A stretch of 64,000 nt of DNA from Enterobacter sp. Ag1 (GTDB taxonomy: Bacteria; Pseudomonadota; Gammaproteobacteria; Enterobacterales; Enterobacteriaceae), in contig AKXM01000057.1 of NCBI GenBank assembly GCA_000277545.1, positions 100,771 through 164,770 on the forward strand, given 5' to 3'. The position numbers and the translations under genes are program-made. The notes beneath the pieces were generated by a model that saw only the letters and a list, made by a program, of their open reading frames with translations, did no database searches and was not told where the DNA came from. Positions 1 to 8,840 of the stretch are shown piece after piece. Numbering within the stretch: the stretch's first letter is position 1; every line of letters begins with the position of its first letter.

Positions 1-46
1 AGAAATCGGTGATTTTTAGCCAGCGGCGAACAACATCGAAATAACT

Positions 47-67
47 AAAGGGCAGGGCTTGCCCTTT
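47..67. terminator. Short perfect stem-loop, terminator-like
   Basis: An 8-bp perfect stem (47-54 with 60-67) closes a 5-nt loop; the arms read AAAGGGCA and TGCCCTTT, so A-rich and T-rich tracts are part of the stem. No gene is visible to its left inside the window, so it may end transcription of a gene lying outside. Function is inferred from shape only. Confidence 0.4.
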
Positions 68-171
68 ACATAGCGTTGTGAAAAGAAAACGGCGATTATT
101 ATATTTGCTACAAAAATAGGCTTCGGCAGGCGTCAGAAAAGCAAGATACAAAGTCTTTCTATACCCATCTT

Positions 172-218
172 TCATGTGATATCGTAAGTTACATGATATT
201 TCAGAGGTCATTTGACCT
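172..218. promoter_or_regulatory. Two inverted repeats upstream of the methyltransferase gene
   Basis: TCATGT (172-177) is mirrored by ACATGA (191-196), and a second perfect repeat AGGTCA-TT-TGACCT lies at 205-218, ending about 50 bp before the start codon. Both look like dimer-binding operators, but I recognise no regulator. The rest of 1-266 contains no gene that I can support. Confidence 0.35.
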
Positions 219-269
219 TTTATCCATGATGGTGATGTTTAGCCGCAGTGCACCGCCGGAGGTGAAGTG

Positions 270-974
270 ATGAACGACACAAATGATATCTTTAACGCGG
301 AATTTTCCCGCCAGTACGATGCCAGCAGCGAACGTCTGAAAGACATCTCTAACAACCTGCACGCCTTGCTGTCATTGCTTCTCAGGGATCTTCCATCTGA
401 GGCGAAAGTGCTTTGCGTGGGCGTAGGGACCGGCACCGAAATCGTCCGGCTGGCAAAACAGCATCCTGACTGGCATTTTACCGGGGTCGATCCTTCCCCC
501 GATATGCTGGCCGTCTGTGCAGAAAAGCTTGAACGGGAGGGGCTGAGCGGCCGCTGTGAGCTGATTGTAGGCCACGTCAAAGACGTCCCGGAACAGGATA
601 AATTTGATGCTGCGCTGTGCTTACTGGTGGCGCATTTTATTCAACATCCGCAGCGGGGCGGGATCTATCAGCACATCGGCGACAGGCTAAAACCCGTGGG
701 ACAGCTGATTGCCGCAGAAATAGCGGGAGATATGGCGGATCCCGATTTTGATGGGCAATTAAGAAACTGGGTTGCGCTGCAGCAGGCCTATACCCAACGC
801 CAGCGCGATATTGCTGAGGTAAAAGCTGAGCTCAACCAGCGGTTGCTCTTGTTGCCGCCTCGCCAGACCGAAGCTCTGCTGCGCGAAGCCGGGTTCGCCA
901 GCGTAACACCGTTCTTCCAGTCGCTGCTGATTCACGGCTGGCAGGCGGTAAAATCTTCAGGCGGGCGGGAATAG
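270..974 (+). CDS. Class I SAM-dependent methyltransferase
   Basis: This 234-residue protein has the glycine-rich SAM-binding motif near residues 47-56 (VLCVGVGTGTE) followed by an acidic beta-2 end (TGVDPSPDML), the layout of class I Rossmann methyltransferases. Hydrophobic strands around 'FDAALCLLVAHF' fit motif IV. No signal peptide or membrane segment is seen, so it should be cytosolic. A GGAGG at 258-262 lies 7 nt before ATG 270, which favours this start over the in-frame GTG at 267. It stands alone between an upstream region with inverted repeats and a strong palindrome downstream. The methylated substrate cannot be told from the sequence; small-molecule methylation is more likely than nucleic acid. 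The fold call is secure and the substrate unknown. Confidence 0.8.
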   Translation: MNDTNDIFNAEFSRQYDASSERLKDISNNLHALLSLLLRDLPSEAKVLCVGVGTGTEIVRLAKQHPDWHFTGVDPSPDMLAVCAEKLEREGLSGRCELIVGHVKDVPEQDKFDAALCLLVAHFIQHPQRGGIYQHIGDRLKPVGQLIAAEIAGDMADPDFDGQLRNWVALQQAYTQRQRDIAEVKAELNQRLLLLPPRQTEALLREAGFASVTPFFQSLLIHGWQAVKSSGGRE

Positions 975-1017
975 CACGCCGCAAAACTGAGAGTTCATCG
1001 TTTTTTTCTTCTTAATG

Positions 1018-1055
1018 ACCAACTATAACGCCTTAATTAAGGTGTTATAGTTGGT
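1018..1055. terminator. 38-bp near-perfect palindrome after the methyltransferase gene
   Basis: The two 19-nt arms are complementary except for one position that can form a G-U pair in RNA. It starts 43 bp after the methyltransferase stop and is followed by a TTTGTTATTT tract, so it probably ends that transcript. The unusually long AT-rich palindrome could also be a protein-binding site or a cruciform. Confidence 0.5.
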
Positions 1056-1375
1056 TTGTTATTTCATCTATTATCTGGTTGGCTGCTATTCCGGCGCGGC
1101 AAAAGAGAACTCAGAGGAGCTAAGCATTGCGCAGCAATTGACGAATGTTTTACATAGAAAAATAGGGTCATATGGTGGTCATGAGTAAGCCTATTATTAT
1201 GGTAAATACCAAGAATTAATCGGTGTGGTAAATAATGTGGGGGGTATTTACACCCATAATGAAATAAAATTAAAAAGACTAAATCAATGCTGGCTACGCC
1301 ACATTTTTATTATTCATGACAAACCAAAATGACTACCTAAGCCAGGTCGAATATTTCGTCCAGGCGTTAAATAAA
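1056..1375. other. AT-rich intergenic stretch without a recognisable gene
   Basis: About 320 bp between the palindrome and the tynA terminator. I see only very short reading frames without convincing ribosome binding sites; the longest candidate, near 1172-1219, would encode under 20 residues. It may be a degraded remnant or hold the leader of an unseen small RNA, but nothing supports either. Confidence 0.4.
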
Positions 1376-1398
1376 CGGCGCGCTGTAATAGTGCGCCG
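1376..1398 (-). terminator. Terminator of tynA
   Basis: CGGCGC-type arms (1376-1383 and 1391-1398) form an 8-bp stem with one G-U pair, immediately 3' of the tynA stop on the minus strand. On that strand it is followed by TTTAT. Confidence 0.6.
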
Positions 1399-1406
1399 CA
1401 AACCCT

Positions 1407-3680
1407 TTATTTACTGGTCGTTTCCTCTGATTTCACAAGCGTCGGCGTTTCGTTAAAGAAATTCCACGGCTTCAGCAGGGCATGTACCCACTCGGTCGGC
1501 ATGATGGGCCACTCTTCGGCGCGGGCGATATGCGTGGTGCCGGTGGTTAGCCAGACCACATTATCCGTGTTCTCAAGTGACTGATTGTCTTTGCTGTAAG
1601 CCCCTAAACCGGTGTCGTGCGCAGAGCGGTTCGGGTATTTCCCTTCAGAATAGCGCTCATCCGGGTTGTAGCGGGTCACCCACAGCTGCTTATCCATAAA
1701 GCTCAGGCGATGATAAATCCACTCGTCCGGGGCAAACTTCGCGCCGGTGGCGACCGGGTGAGTCCCGCCCGCGTAGGGGATCAGTTGGTAGGACACCGGG
1801 TTGCCCATGCGGTTTTCTTTGTTCGGATTGCTCAGCAGGCGGACAGTGCCAGGGTCAAATTTCTGCGCGGCGTCCTGCTCGTTTTTAATCGCATACTCAT
1901 TGGTTTGCATGGTACTTGTGCGCGGGCCGCCGCTGGTATTTGTCTTCACCACCGGGTCAATCGCGGTCAGGCTGTTGTTTTCGCCATCCACGTCCAGGTC
2001 CAGACGGAAGTTGTAGATGTGCTGATGCGTTGTGCCGACAATATTATGGTCGATCAGCGTCCCGTACCGGGTATCTTCTTTGGCGGTGGCATCATGCATG
2101 GTTTTGGCCTTCACGCCTTTGACCGCCTCAATGCCGGTCGCGCCTGCATCAATGCCAATGGTGCCGTTCTGATGGAAGACCCAGTCAAAGATGTAGTCGT
2201 AGTTGCCGACGGTGCTTATCCAGCGGATCACCAGCTCACGGCGTTCGCTGCTAACGTTCGGCTGGCCCATTTCCTGATGTTTGTATTCCGGCCCGGCGTA
2301 GCGCTCGAAAATGGCAATTGCTCGAGGAATGGTGGTGGGTTTGCCGGTGTAATCGGCCAGGGTTTCGTCCAGCAGGACCGCGTTAGCCGGCGCATCTTTG
2401 CCGCGCACGATAGGGGACGTGAGCGTGCCCATGCCGTAATCCCCGGCGTCCAGATACGCTTTAAAATACCAGCCGATGTCCGGGTCGCCATACGGCACAA
2501 TCATCCCGCCGAGCGACCCTTCATACATGATCTTCCGTTTAGTGCCGTTGTCGTTGTAGGTCACGGTGGAAATCATCGGGCCAACGCGGGAATTCAGGCG
2601 CAGGTGCAAATCCCAGTTTTGCCAGTGAATCGTGTCGCCGGTAATGGTGTAGTTTTTTCCTTCCGGCTCAATGATATCCAGCGGCTTGAGGTTGGCAGCC
2701 TGCCGGTCGCGGCCATCATAAGGGCGGGGCGTCATCGGCACAGGAATGACCGGGCCTTCCTCAATTTTGATGATTTTTTTCTGCTCGAGATCCACCACCG
2801 CGACCAGGTTTTCAATCGGATGCGCCCAGTAGTTGCCGTCGCCAACGTCAAGGTAGCTCACCACTTTCAGCAGGCGCTGATCCTGCTTCAGGCCGTCTTT
2901 ACCGTCGAAATAGCCGACCGTCAGCGGCGTTGTGACGACCTTCGACGGATCGCTGATACCGCGTTTTTTCACCGCTTCCGCGAATTCTTTGCTGTTATTG
3001 ATGATTGACTGCACGCTGGCAAAATCGTCCAGCAGCACCATGCCCTGTGCGCCTTCGATAGGCTTCCAGCTCTTAACTATCCCGGCGGCCAGATCCACCG
3101 TGGCTTCAATAATATGGCGGCCATCCAGCATGATGACGTCCGCCTCGCGTGGTTGGCTGACGCTGGTGCCGTCCATCACAAACTTCCAGACTTGTTCTTT
3201 AGGCGGCTCGCGTAGTGAGATTTCGGTAAAGCGAATAGTCGGCTTGTAGTTAGCCGCGTCTTTGATTATCTCCACCGTTTTATTAATTTCGTCGGCGCTC
3301 AGAGAGTTCAGCGGGTGCGGCTTTTTCTCGACGGCAAAGGTTTGATCCAGCCCGGACTGGAAGATTTCATTGATAAACCCTTCGGAGATAAACGCCGTTT
3401 TGCCTTTAAAGATCACCGGCACTTCAAGCTTCAGCGTTTTGCCGTTAACGATGGCGGAGGTGGCATTAGGCTTCACCTTCACATAGGCACCGTCTTTCAC
3501 GAGGGTGAACATCTGCGCGTAATCGTCCCACTGGACGTCGGCGCCAAAATCCGTCAGCGTTTTTTGCATCGGCACCATATGTGCCTCGCCGCCGTGGGCA
3601 AATGCGGGGGCGTTAATCCCCGCCGAAGTCAGGAGCGCAATAGCCAGCGCCAGCGCTTTTTTTCCAGTTTTCATTGTCAT
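1407..3680 (-). CDS. tynA: Periplasmic copper amine oxidase (tyramine / phenylethylamine oxidase)
   Basis: The enzyme oxidises aromatic primary amines such as phenylethylamine and tyramine to aldehydes, ammonia and H2O2 in the periplasm. The product is 757 residues, the same as the E. coli precursor. A Sec signal peptide ends near 'APAFA' (residues 24-28). The topaquinone precursor tyrosine lies in the motif V-G-N-Y-D-Y (Tyr 494); the catalytic aspartate is in YLDAGDYGMG near 411. The copper ligands are the two His of THQHIYNF and a C-terminal His in TTHIARAEEWP. It is encoded next to paaZ as in E. coli, so its product can feed phenylacetate into the adjacent pathway once the aldehyde is oxidised. 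The aldehyde dehydrogenase feaB and activator feaR are not nearby. FeaR-box-like repeats lie about 100 bp upstream. Confidence 0.96.
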   Translation of the reverse strand: MTMKTGKKALALAIALLTSAGINAPAFAHGGEAHMVPMQKTLTDFGADVQWDDYAQMFTLVKDGAYVKVKPNATSAIVNGKTLKLEVPVIFKGKTAFISEGFINEIFQSGLDQTFAVEKKPHPLNSLSADEINKTVEIIKDAANYKPTIRFTEISLREPPKEQVWKFVMDGTSVSQPREADVIMLDGRHIIEATVDLAAGIVKSWKPIEGAQGMVLLDDFASVQSIINNSKEFAEAVKKRGISDPSKVVTTPLTVGYFDGKDGLKQDQRLLKVVSYLDVGDGNYWAHPIENLVAVVDLEQKKIIKIEEGPVIPVPMTPRPYDGRDRQAANLKPLDIIEPEGKNYTITGDTIHWQNWDLHLRLNSRVGPMISTVTYNDNGTKRKIMYEGSLGGMIVPYGDPDIGWYFKAYLDAGDYGMGTLTSPIVRGKDAPANAVLLDETLADYTGKPTTIPRAIAIFERYAGPEYKHQEMGQPNVSSERRELVIRWISTVGNYDYIFDWVFHQNGTIGIDAGATGIEAVKGVKAKTMHDATAKEDTRYGTLIDHNIVGTTHQHIYNFRLDLDVDGENNSLTAIDPVVKTNTSGGPRTSTMQTNEYAIKNEQDAAQKFDPGTVRLLSNPNKENRMGNPVSYQLIPYAGGTHPVATGAKFAPDEWIYHRLSFMDKQLWVTRYNPDERYSEGKYPNRSAHDTGLGAYSKDNQSLENTDNVVWLTTGTTHIARAEEWPIMPTEWVHALLKPWNFFNETPTLVKSEETTSK

Positions 3681-3771
3681 CGCTTTTTCACCTTAAAAGT
3701 GCGTTGTGTTGTTATGTGCGTGCTGGATAAAGACTGTCGGATTCAACATAACAACTTCCGCCAGGGCTTCC

Positions 3772-3808
3772 CTTGCGCTCCCTGCCAAGTGTTTTGCTGT
3801 GGTTGCCA
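3772..3808 (-). promoter_or_regulatory. Two FeaR-box-like direct repeats upstream of tynA
   Basis: Reading the minus strand, TGGCA-N8-AAA lies at 3808-3793 and TGGCA-N8-AAG at 3787-3772. The repeats are 21 bp apart, two helical turns, on the side of tynA where an activator would bind. The pattern matches the TGNCA-N8-AAA FeaR box that I recall for E. coli tynA and feaB. Assignment rests on the motif alone. Confidence 0.5.
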
Positions 3809-3866
3809 GAATGTGGGATTGGGGAGGATTGTGACTCCGGGTCGATGAGCGTCGGGCTAAATCCAG

Positions 3867-3963
3867 CCCTCACCCCGGCTTCTCCCAGAGGGAGAGGGGG
3901 AAGGCAACCTGCGGGGGATTTGTTTCTTCCCTCTCCCTGGCAGGGAGAGGGTTAGGGTGAGGG
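3867..3963. repeat. 97-bp intergenic palindromic repeat
   Basis: The ends CCCTCACCC and GGGTGAGGG are mirror complements, and inside are two smaller hairpins built on CCCTCTCCC/GGGAGAGGG. A second, diverged copy sits at 23509-23607. It lies between divergently placed transcription units (tynA promoter side and paaZ 3' end). The unit is of the interspersed palindromic kind common between enterobacterial genes; it could fold into a long RNA hairpin and act as terminator or mRNA stabiliser for paaZ. Confidence 0.75.
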
Positions 3964-4005
3964 TAAAAACCAGGCGCGATGCCAGGCCGAACTAACGTTT
4001 AAGGC

Positions 4006-6051
4006 CTAACAGGCAACATCACCGTGCAGGCGGGCAACCAGCGTCAGGATTGAGTAGCGCGCAACAATCTGCTGATGCTGGTTGGTGACATCCACCGCCC
4101 ATTCCACCACGCCAACCGGCTTATCTTCCGCCGTCTTCTGCGGCTTGGCGGTTTTGCGTTTGCAGGTCAGGCGCACCTGAATGGTATCGTCGATTTTTAC
4201 CGGCTCGATAAAGCGCAGATTTTCCATGCCGTAGTTGGCAATCACCGGCCCGACGCCTGGGTCAACAAACAGCCCGGCGGCGGCAGACACCACGAAGTAA
4301 CCGTGCGCCACGCGCTCGCCGAAGAACGACTCCGCCGCGCCAATTTTGTCGGTATGGGCGTAGAACCGGTCGCCGCTCAGGTTGGCGAAGTTGGTGATAT
4401 CAGCTTCGGTGACGGTGCGGCGGGCAGTCAGAATACTTTCCCCGATGCGCAGCTCCTCAAAATGTTTGCGGAATGGATGCAAGGCGTCCTCGTGAACTTT
4501 TGCGCCGTAGTTCCATTGCCCGCTAACGGCGGCCAGCATCGTCGGGCTGCCCTGAATGGCGGTGCGCTGCATATAGTGCTTCACCGCCCGCAGGCCGCCG
4601 AGTTCTTCCCCGCCGCCCGCGCGACCTGGGCCGCCGTGCACCAGCATCGGCAGCGGAGAACCGTGCCCGGTGGATTCCACTGCAGACTCCTGGTTCAGCA
4701 CCTGAATGCGCCCGTGAGCGCGGGCCGCGCCGAGGATAAAGTGACGTGCCGTTTGCTCATCGGCGGTCACCAGCGTCCCCGCCAGGCTGCCCTGACCGGC
4801 GCGAGCCAGCGCCATGGCATGTTCGACATCCCGGTATGGCATCACGGTCGCTACCGGGCCGAAGGCCTCAAGCTCATGCACCGCAGGCGTTTCGTCAGGC
4901 TGTTGGCAAAGCAGCAGGGTTGGCGGGAAGAACGCGCCCGGCTGTGCAGTATCGGCCTTGCCGCCCAGCAGGACATCACAGCCGGCGCCAACCAGTTGGT
5001 CGACTTTCCGCTGCACGTCATCCCGCTGCGCAAGGCTGACCAGCGCCCCCATGCGCACGCCTTCCAGTGCCGGGTCGCCGGGCTGTATTTTTTCCAGTTT
5101 CACTTTCAGCGCTTCAATCACCGAACCCAGCCGATTTTGCGGCACGATAATCCGGCGAATGGCGGTGCATTTTTGCCCGGCTTTGGCGGTCATCTCGCGC
5201 ACGACTTCCCGTACGAACAGCGCAAATTCAGGTTGTTCAGGCGTGACATCTTCCGCCAGTACGCAGCAGTTCAGCGAGTCGGCTTCCATGGTGAAGGGAA
5301 TTGAACGGGCAATGATATTTGAGTGACAACGTAACTTCTGGCCGGTGCTGGCCGAACCGGTGAACGTCACCACGTCCTGCTCATCCAGGTGCTCAAACAG
5401 ATCGCCCACGCCGCCGCAGATCAGGCTTATCGCCCCGTCAGGCACCAGCCCTGATTCCACAATCGCTTTCACCATCACCTGAGTTAGCTGCGCGCTCGCC
5501 GTGCCGGGCTTGATAATCGCGGGCATCCCGGCCAGCCAGGTTGGGGCCAGTTTCTCAAGCATTCCCCAGCAGGGGAAGTTGAAGGCGTTGATGTGCAGCG
5601 CTACGCCTGACTTCGAAGTGAGTACGTGGCGGGCCGCGAATCCCCCCTGTTTGGACAGCGGCATCAATTCGTCTTCCGGCCACAGCGTGTCGTCCGGCAG
5701 CTCGCGGTTGCCCATTCCGGCGTAGGCATACAGCGTACTGATGCCGCCTTCTATGTCTACCCAGCTGTCGGCGCGGGTGGCACCGGTCTGGTAAGAGACC
5801 TGGTAAAACGCTTCTTTCTGCGCCAGCAGGTGCTTAGCCACCGCTTTTAACATCGCGGCACGCTGAATAAACGTCATCGCCTGCAGCGCTTTGCCACCTT
5901 GCGCAATGGCGAAGCGCTTTGCCGCCGCCATATCCGCCCCTTCGCTGGTCACCTGCCACAGCGGTTCGCCGCTAACGGCATGAAAAATAGTTCTTTCTTT
6001 TCCCTGGCCGCTAAACCACGTCCCGGACAGATAGCTGGTTAACTGTTGCAT
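4006..6051 (-). CDS. paaZ: Oxepin-CoA hydrolase / 3-oxo-5,6-dehydrosuberyl-CoA semialdehyde dehydrogenase
   Basis: This bifunctional enzyme opens the oxepin-CoA ring and oxidises the resulting aldehyde with NADP+. Residues 1 to about 515 are an aldehyde dehydrogenase domain with Glu 256 (in FTMEADSLN) and the nucleophile Cys 295 (in GQKCTAIRR). Residues about 535-681 are a MaoC-type hot-dog hydratase with the Asp-x4-His pair in GDRFYAH. I start at ATG 6051 because MQQL matches the known N-terminus, the length then equals the E. coli 681 residues, and GGAG lies 6 nt upstream. An in-frame ATG at 6075 would add eight residues. It is transcribed divergently from paaA over a shared 280-bp control region. 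Confidence 0.97.
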   Translation of the reverse strand: MQQLTSYLSGTWFSGQGKERTIFHAVSGEPLWQVTSEGADMAAAKRFAIAQGGKALQAMTFIQRAAMLKAVAKHLLAQKEAFYQVSYQTGATRADSWVDIEGGISTLYAYAGMGNRELPDDTLWPEDELMPLSKQGGFAARHVLTSKSGVALHINAFNFPCWGMLEKLAPTWLAGMPAIIKPGTASAQLTQVMVKAIVESGLVPDGAISLICGGVGDLFEHLDEQDVVTFTGSASTGQKLRCHSNIIARSIPFTMEADSLNCCVLAEDVTPEQPEFALFVREVVREMTAKAGQKCTAIRRIIVPQNRLGSVIEALKVKLEKIQPGDPALEGVRMGALVSLAQRDDVQRKVDQLVGAGCDVLLGGKADTAQPGAFFPPTLLLCQQPDETPAVHELEAFGPVATVMPYRDVEHAMALARAGQGSLAGTLVTADEQTARHFILGAARAHGRIQVLNQESAVESTGHGSPLPMLVHGGPGRAGGGEELGGLRAVKHYMQRTAIQGSPTMLAAVSGQWNYGAKVHEDALHPFRKHFEELRIGESILTARRTVTEADITNFANLSGDRFYAHTDKIGAAESFFGERVAHGYFVVSAAAGLFVDPGVGPVIANYGMENLRFIEPVKIDDTIQVRLTCKRKTAKPQKTAEDKPVGVVEWAVDVTNQHQQIVARYSILTLVARLHGDVAC

Positions 6052-6335
6052 CTCACTCTCCATTACATGCTGCATTTAATCATTACAGTGTTTGTTTTAT
6101 GAATCATAAAAATCAAGCTGTAATTTAATGAATTGTTAACATTGTGATGGCTTGTGTTTTTTGTTATTGATTTATCTCAATGATAAGTCTGGTTTTTACG
6201 ATATTTAGCGTGATAGACCTCACAAACGTGCGGTGTAATCTTTGCGATCTTCGTTAACTTATCTGTAACTTTTAATCATGAAGTGATTCGCAATATCGCA
6301 GATTGTTGAGTTAAATTGAATCATAAGGTGATGCC
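6052..6335. promoter_or_regulatory. Divergent paaZ/paaA control region with CRP- and PaaX-like sites
   Basis: A CRP-like site GTGA-N6-TCAC spans 6210-6223. A TGATTC half-site at 6284-6289 is mirrored by TGAATCA at 6317-6323, separated by 27 bp, as in the PaaX operator described for E. coli paaA. On the paaZ side, TGAATCA recurs at 6100-6106 with a poor partner. AT-rich tracts between could hold an IHF site. Exact -10/-35 boxes cannot be assigned with confidence. Confidence 0.7.
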
Positions 6336-7265
6336 GTGACAGAACAAGAACGCTTTGATGAGCGCATCCAGCAGGAAACCGCCATCGAACCACAGGACTG
6401 GATGCCGGAGGCTTACCGCAAAACGCTGATCCGCCAGATAGGCCAGCATGCGCACTCGGAAATCGTTGGCATGCTGCCGGAAGGTAACTGGATAACTCGC
6501 GCCCCCAGCCTGCGCCGCAAGGCCATTCTGCTGGCCAAAGTGCAGGATGAAGCCGGGCACGGGTTGTACCTCTACAGCGCGGCGGAAACCCTGGGCTGCG
6601 CCCGGGAAGATATCTACCAGAAGATGCTCGACGGCAAGATGAAATACTCTTCCATCTTTAACTACCCGACGCTCAACTGGGCCGACATCGGCGTGATTGG
6701 CTGGCTGGTGGACGGGGCAGCCATAGTCAACCAGGTCGCGCTGTGCCGGACCTCGTATGGCCCGTACGCCCGGGCGATGGTGAAAATCTGCAAAGAAGAA
6801 AGCTTCCACCAGCGGCAGGGATTTGAAGCCTGCACCGTGCTAGCGAACGGCAGCGCCGAACAGTGCCAGATGCTGCAGGACGCCATTAACCGCTTCTGGT
6901 GGCCGGCGCTGATGATGTTCGGACCCAACGACGACAACTCGCCGAACAGCGCCCAAAGCCTCGCCTGGAAAATCAAACGCTTCGGCAATGACGAGCTGCG
7001 TCAGCGCTTTGTCGACAATACCGTGCCGCAGGTTGAGCTGCTGGGCATGACCGTGCCGGATCCCGATCTGTATCGCGATGAGGTCACGGGCCATTACCGC
7101 TTTGGCGACATCGACTGGCAGGAATTCAACGACGTGGTGGCCGGGCGCGGCTTATGCAACGAAGAGCGCCTCGCCGCCAAGCGCAAAGCCTGGGAAGAGG
7201 GGGCATGGGTGCGCGAAGCCGCCCTTGCGTATGCCGAAAAACAACAGGCCCGCACCGCCGCCTGA
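6336..7265 (+). CDS. paaA: Ring 1,2-phenylacetyl-CoA epoxidase, catalytic subunit
   Basis: The catalytic subunit of the multicomponent monooxygenase epoxidises phenylacetyl-CoA at a non-haem di-iron centre. It has 309 residues, as in E. coli. Iron-ligand motifs of the ferritin-like four-helix bundle are seen in [12 protein letters not shown] (ExxH, near residue 70) and [10 protein letters not shown] (ExxxH, near residue 155). The start is GTG at 6336, with AAGGTG at 6325-6330 placed 5 nt before it. It is the first gene of an eleven-gene plus-strand operon. Confidence 0.97.
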   Translation: MTEQERFDERIQQETAIEPQDWMPEAYRKTLIRQIGQHAHSEIVGMLPEGNWITRAPSLRRKAILLAKVQDEAGHGLYLYSAAETLGCAREDIYQKMLDGKMKYSSIFNYPTLNWADIGVIGWLVDGAAIVNQVALCRTSYGPYARAMVKICKEESFHQRQGFEACTVLANGSAEQCQMLQDAINRFWWPALMMFGPNDDNSPNSAQSLAWKIKRFGNDELRQRFVDNTVPQVELLGMTVPDPDLYRDEVTGHYRFGDIDWQEFNDVVAGRGLCNEERLAAKRKAWEEGAWVREAALAYAEKQQARTAA

Positions 7266-7276
7266 AGGAGTAAGAG

Positions 7277-7564
7277 ATGAGCAAAATTTACTGGCCGCTG
7301 TATGAAGTCTTTATTCGCAATAAAAAAGGGCTGTCCCATCGCCACGTTGGCAGCCTGCACGCCGCCGACGACCAGATGGCGCTGGAAAACGCGCGCGACG
7401 CCTACACCCGCCGCAGCGAAGGCTGCTCCATCTGGGTCGTGAAAGCGAGCGAAATCGTCGCCTCCCAGCCGGAAGAGCGCCCGGAATTTTTCGACCCGGC
7501 AGACAGCAAAGTCTACCGCCACCCAACGTTTTACACGCTGCCTGACGGCATCGAGCACATGTGA
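7277..7564 (+). CDS. paaB: Phenylacetyl-CoA epoxidase subunit PaaB
   Basis: PaaB is the small structural subunit thought to bridge the epoxidase core PaaA-PaaC and the reductase PaaE. The 95-residue product has the typical N-terminus IYWPLYEVFIR and the HVGSLHAADD segment of the family. AAGGAG stands 6 nt upstream of the ATG, and only 11 bp separate it from paaA. Confidence 0.96.
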   Translation: MSKIYWPLYEVFIRNKKGLSHRHVGSLHAADDQMALENARDAYTRRSEGCSIWVVKASEIVASQPEERPEFFDPADSKVYRHPTFYTLPDGIEHM

Positions 7565-7572
7565 GGCCGCCA

Positions 7573-8328
7573 ATGACACTCGATCCTGTAGCGACCTACA
7601 GCCTGCACCTCGGCGACACCTGCCTCGTGCTGGCCCAACGCCTGAGCGCGTGGTGCGGCCATGCGCCGGAGCTGGAGATTGATCTGGCGCTGGCCAACAT
7701 TGGCCTCGACCTGCTCGGCCAGGCGCGCAACTTCCTGACCTACGCCGCCGAGCGCGAAGGCGAGCACCTCGACGAAGACAGGCTGGCCTTTGGCCGCGAC
7801 GAGCGCGAGTACCGCAATCTGCTGCTGGCGGAACAGCCCAACGGTGATTTCGCCGAAACGCTGGTGCGTCAGTACCTGCTGGACGCGTGGCACGTCTCGC
7901 TGTTCAGCCGCCTGGTAGAAAGCAAAGATCCGCAGCTGGCGGCCATCGCAGCCAAAGCCATTAAAGAAGTGCGCTATCACCTGCGCTTCAGCCGTGGCTG
8001 GCTGGTTCGCCTGGGCAACGGCACTGAGCTTTCGCAGGCGAAAACGCAAAGTGCTTTAAACAAACTATGGCGCTTCAGCGGCGAAATGTTCGTTGTCGAT
8101 GAGCTGGAAACCATGCTGGCGGAGCAGGGCATCGCCGTCGACCCGCGTAGCCTCAAGGCCGAATGGCTGCAAGAAGTGACCGCCGGACTGAGCGATGCCT
8201 CGCTGCAGGCCCCGGCAGAGCAGCCATACCGCACCGGCGGTAAGCAAGGCTTACACACCGAACACCTCGGCCCGCTGCTGGCTGAAATGCAGTACCTGCA
8301 GCGCGCTTACCCGAACCAGCAGTGGTAA
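7573..8328 (+). CDS. paaC: Phenylacetyl-CoA epoxidase structural subunit PaaC
   Basis: PaaC is the non-catalytic ferritin-like partner of PaaA and forms the heterotetrameric epoxidase core. The 251-residue product keeps ELEIDLALANIGLDLLGQARNF near its N-terminus and KAIKEVRYHLRFSRGW in the middle, both typical of the family. ATG 7573 is chosen over the upstream in-frame GTG at 7561, because GAGG lies 6 nt before it and the resulting N-terminus fits homologues. Confidence 0.96.
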   Translation: MTLDPVATYSLHLGDTCLVLAQRLSAWCGHAPELEIDLALANIGLDLLGQARNFLTYAAEREGEHLDEDRLAFGRDEREYRNLLLAEQPNGDFAETLVRQYLLDAWHVSLFSRLVESKDPQLAAIAAKAIKEVRYHLRFSRGWLVRLGNGTELSQAKTQSALNKLWRFSGEMFVVDELETMLAEQGIAVDPRSLKAEWLQEVTAGLSDASLQAPAEQPYRTGGKQGLHTEHLGPLLAEMQYLQRAYPNQQW

Positions 8329-8338
8329 GGAGGAGAGG

Positions 8339-8833
8339 ATGCAAACCGCCACGCTTCAGCCCGCTGCCGTCCGCGACGTCTGGCGTCTGCTGAGTGAGAT
8401 CAGTGACCCGGAAATCCCGGTGCTGACCATCACCGACCTCGGGATGGTGCGCAGCGTCGAGCACCGCCCGGACGGCTGGCATATCGGATTTACGCCAACC
8501 TATTCCGGCTGCCCGGCCACTGAATTTTTGCTGGCCGCCATCCGGGAAGCCCTGGAAGGCGCAAAGCTGAGTCCGGTGCACATCAGGCAGGTTTTGCATC
8601 CCGCCTGGACGACGGACTGGATGTCGCCGGAGGCTAAAACCCGGCTGCGCGAATACGGCATCAGCCCGCCGCAGGGACATGCCTGCCACGCGGCGGTCGC
8701 CACCCAGGTGACTTGCCCACGCTGCGGGAGCGAACACACGTCGCTCATCAGTGAATTCGGCTCCACGGCCTGTAAAGCGCTTTACCGCTGCGACAGCTGC
8801 CGGGAACCCTTTGATTACTTTAAATGTATTTGA
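8339..8833 (+). CDS. paaD: Phenylacetate degradation protein PaaD, iron-sulfur maturation type
   Basis: PaaD is needed for an active epoxidase and is thought to help mature its iron-sulfur or di-iron centres. The N-terminal half is a MIP18/DUF59 domain (SDPEIPVLTITDLGMVR); the C-terminal end holds two Cys pairs, CPRC and CDSC, suited to bind zinc or an Fe-S cluster. The open frame reaches back into paaC, but ATG 8339, 6 nt after GGAGAGG, gives 164 residues, close to the E. coli length of about 165. Confidence 0.95.
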   Translation: MQTATLQPAAVRDVWRLLSEISDPEIPVLTITDLGMVRSVEHRPDGWHIGFTPTYSGCPATEFLLAAIREALEGAKLSPVHIRQVLHPAWTTDWMSPEAKTRLREYGISPPQGHACHAAVATQVTCPRCGSEHTSLISEFGSTACKALYRCDSCREPFDYFKCI

Positions 8834-8840
8834 GGATGCC

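Noticed and set aside
1617..3008. Long plus-strand reading frame of 463 codons opposite tynA
   Set aside because: It lies wholly antisense to a certain gene, has low-complexity His/Arg/Val-rich composition typical of a shadow frame, and has no recognisable domain.
3867..3963. CRISPR array
   Set aside because: The repeated CCCTC/GAGGG blocks are arms of one palindrome and not direct repeats with spacers; no cas genes are present.
4075..5304. Plus-strand reading frame of 409 codons opposite paaZ
   Set aside because: Antisense shadow of paaZ; no ribosome-binding site or domain, composition biased to Arg, His and Gln.
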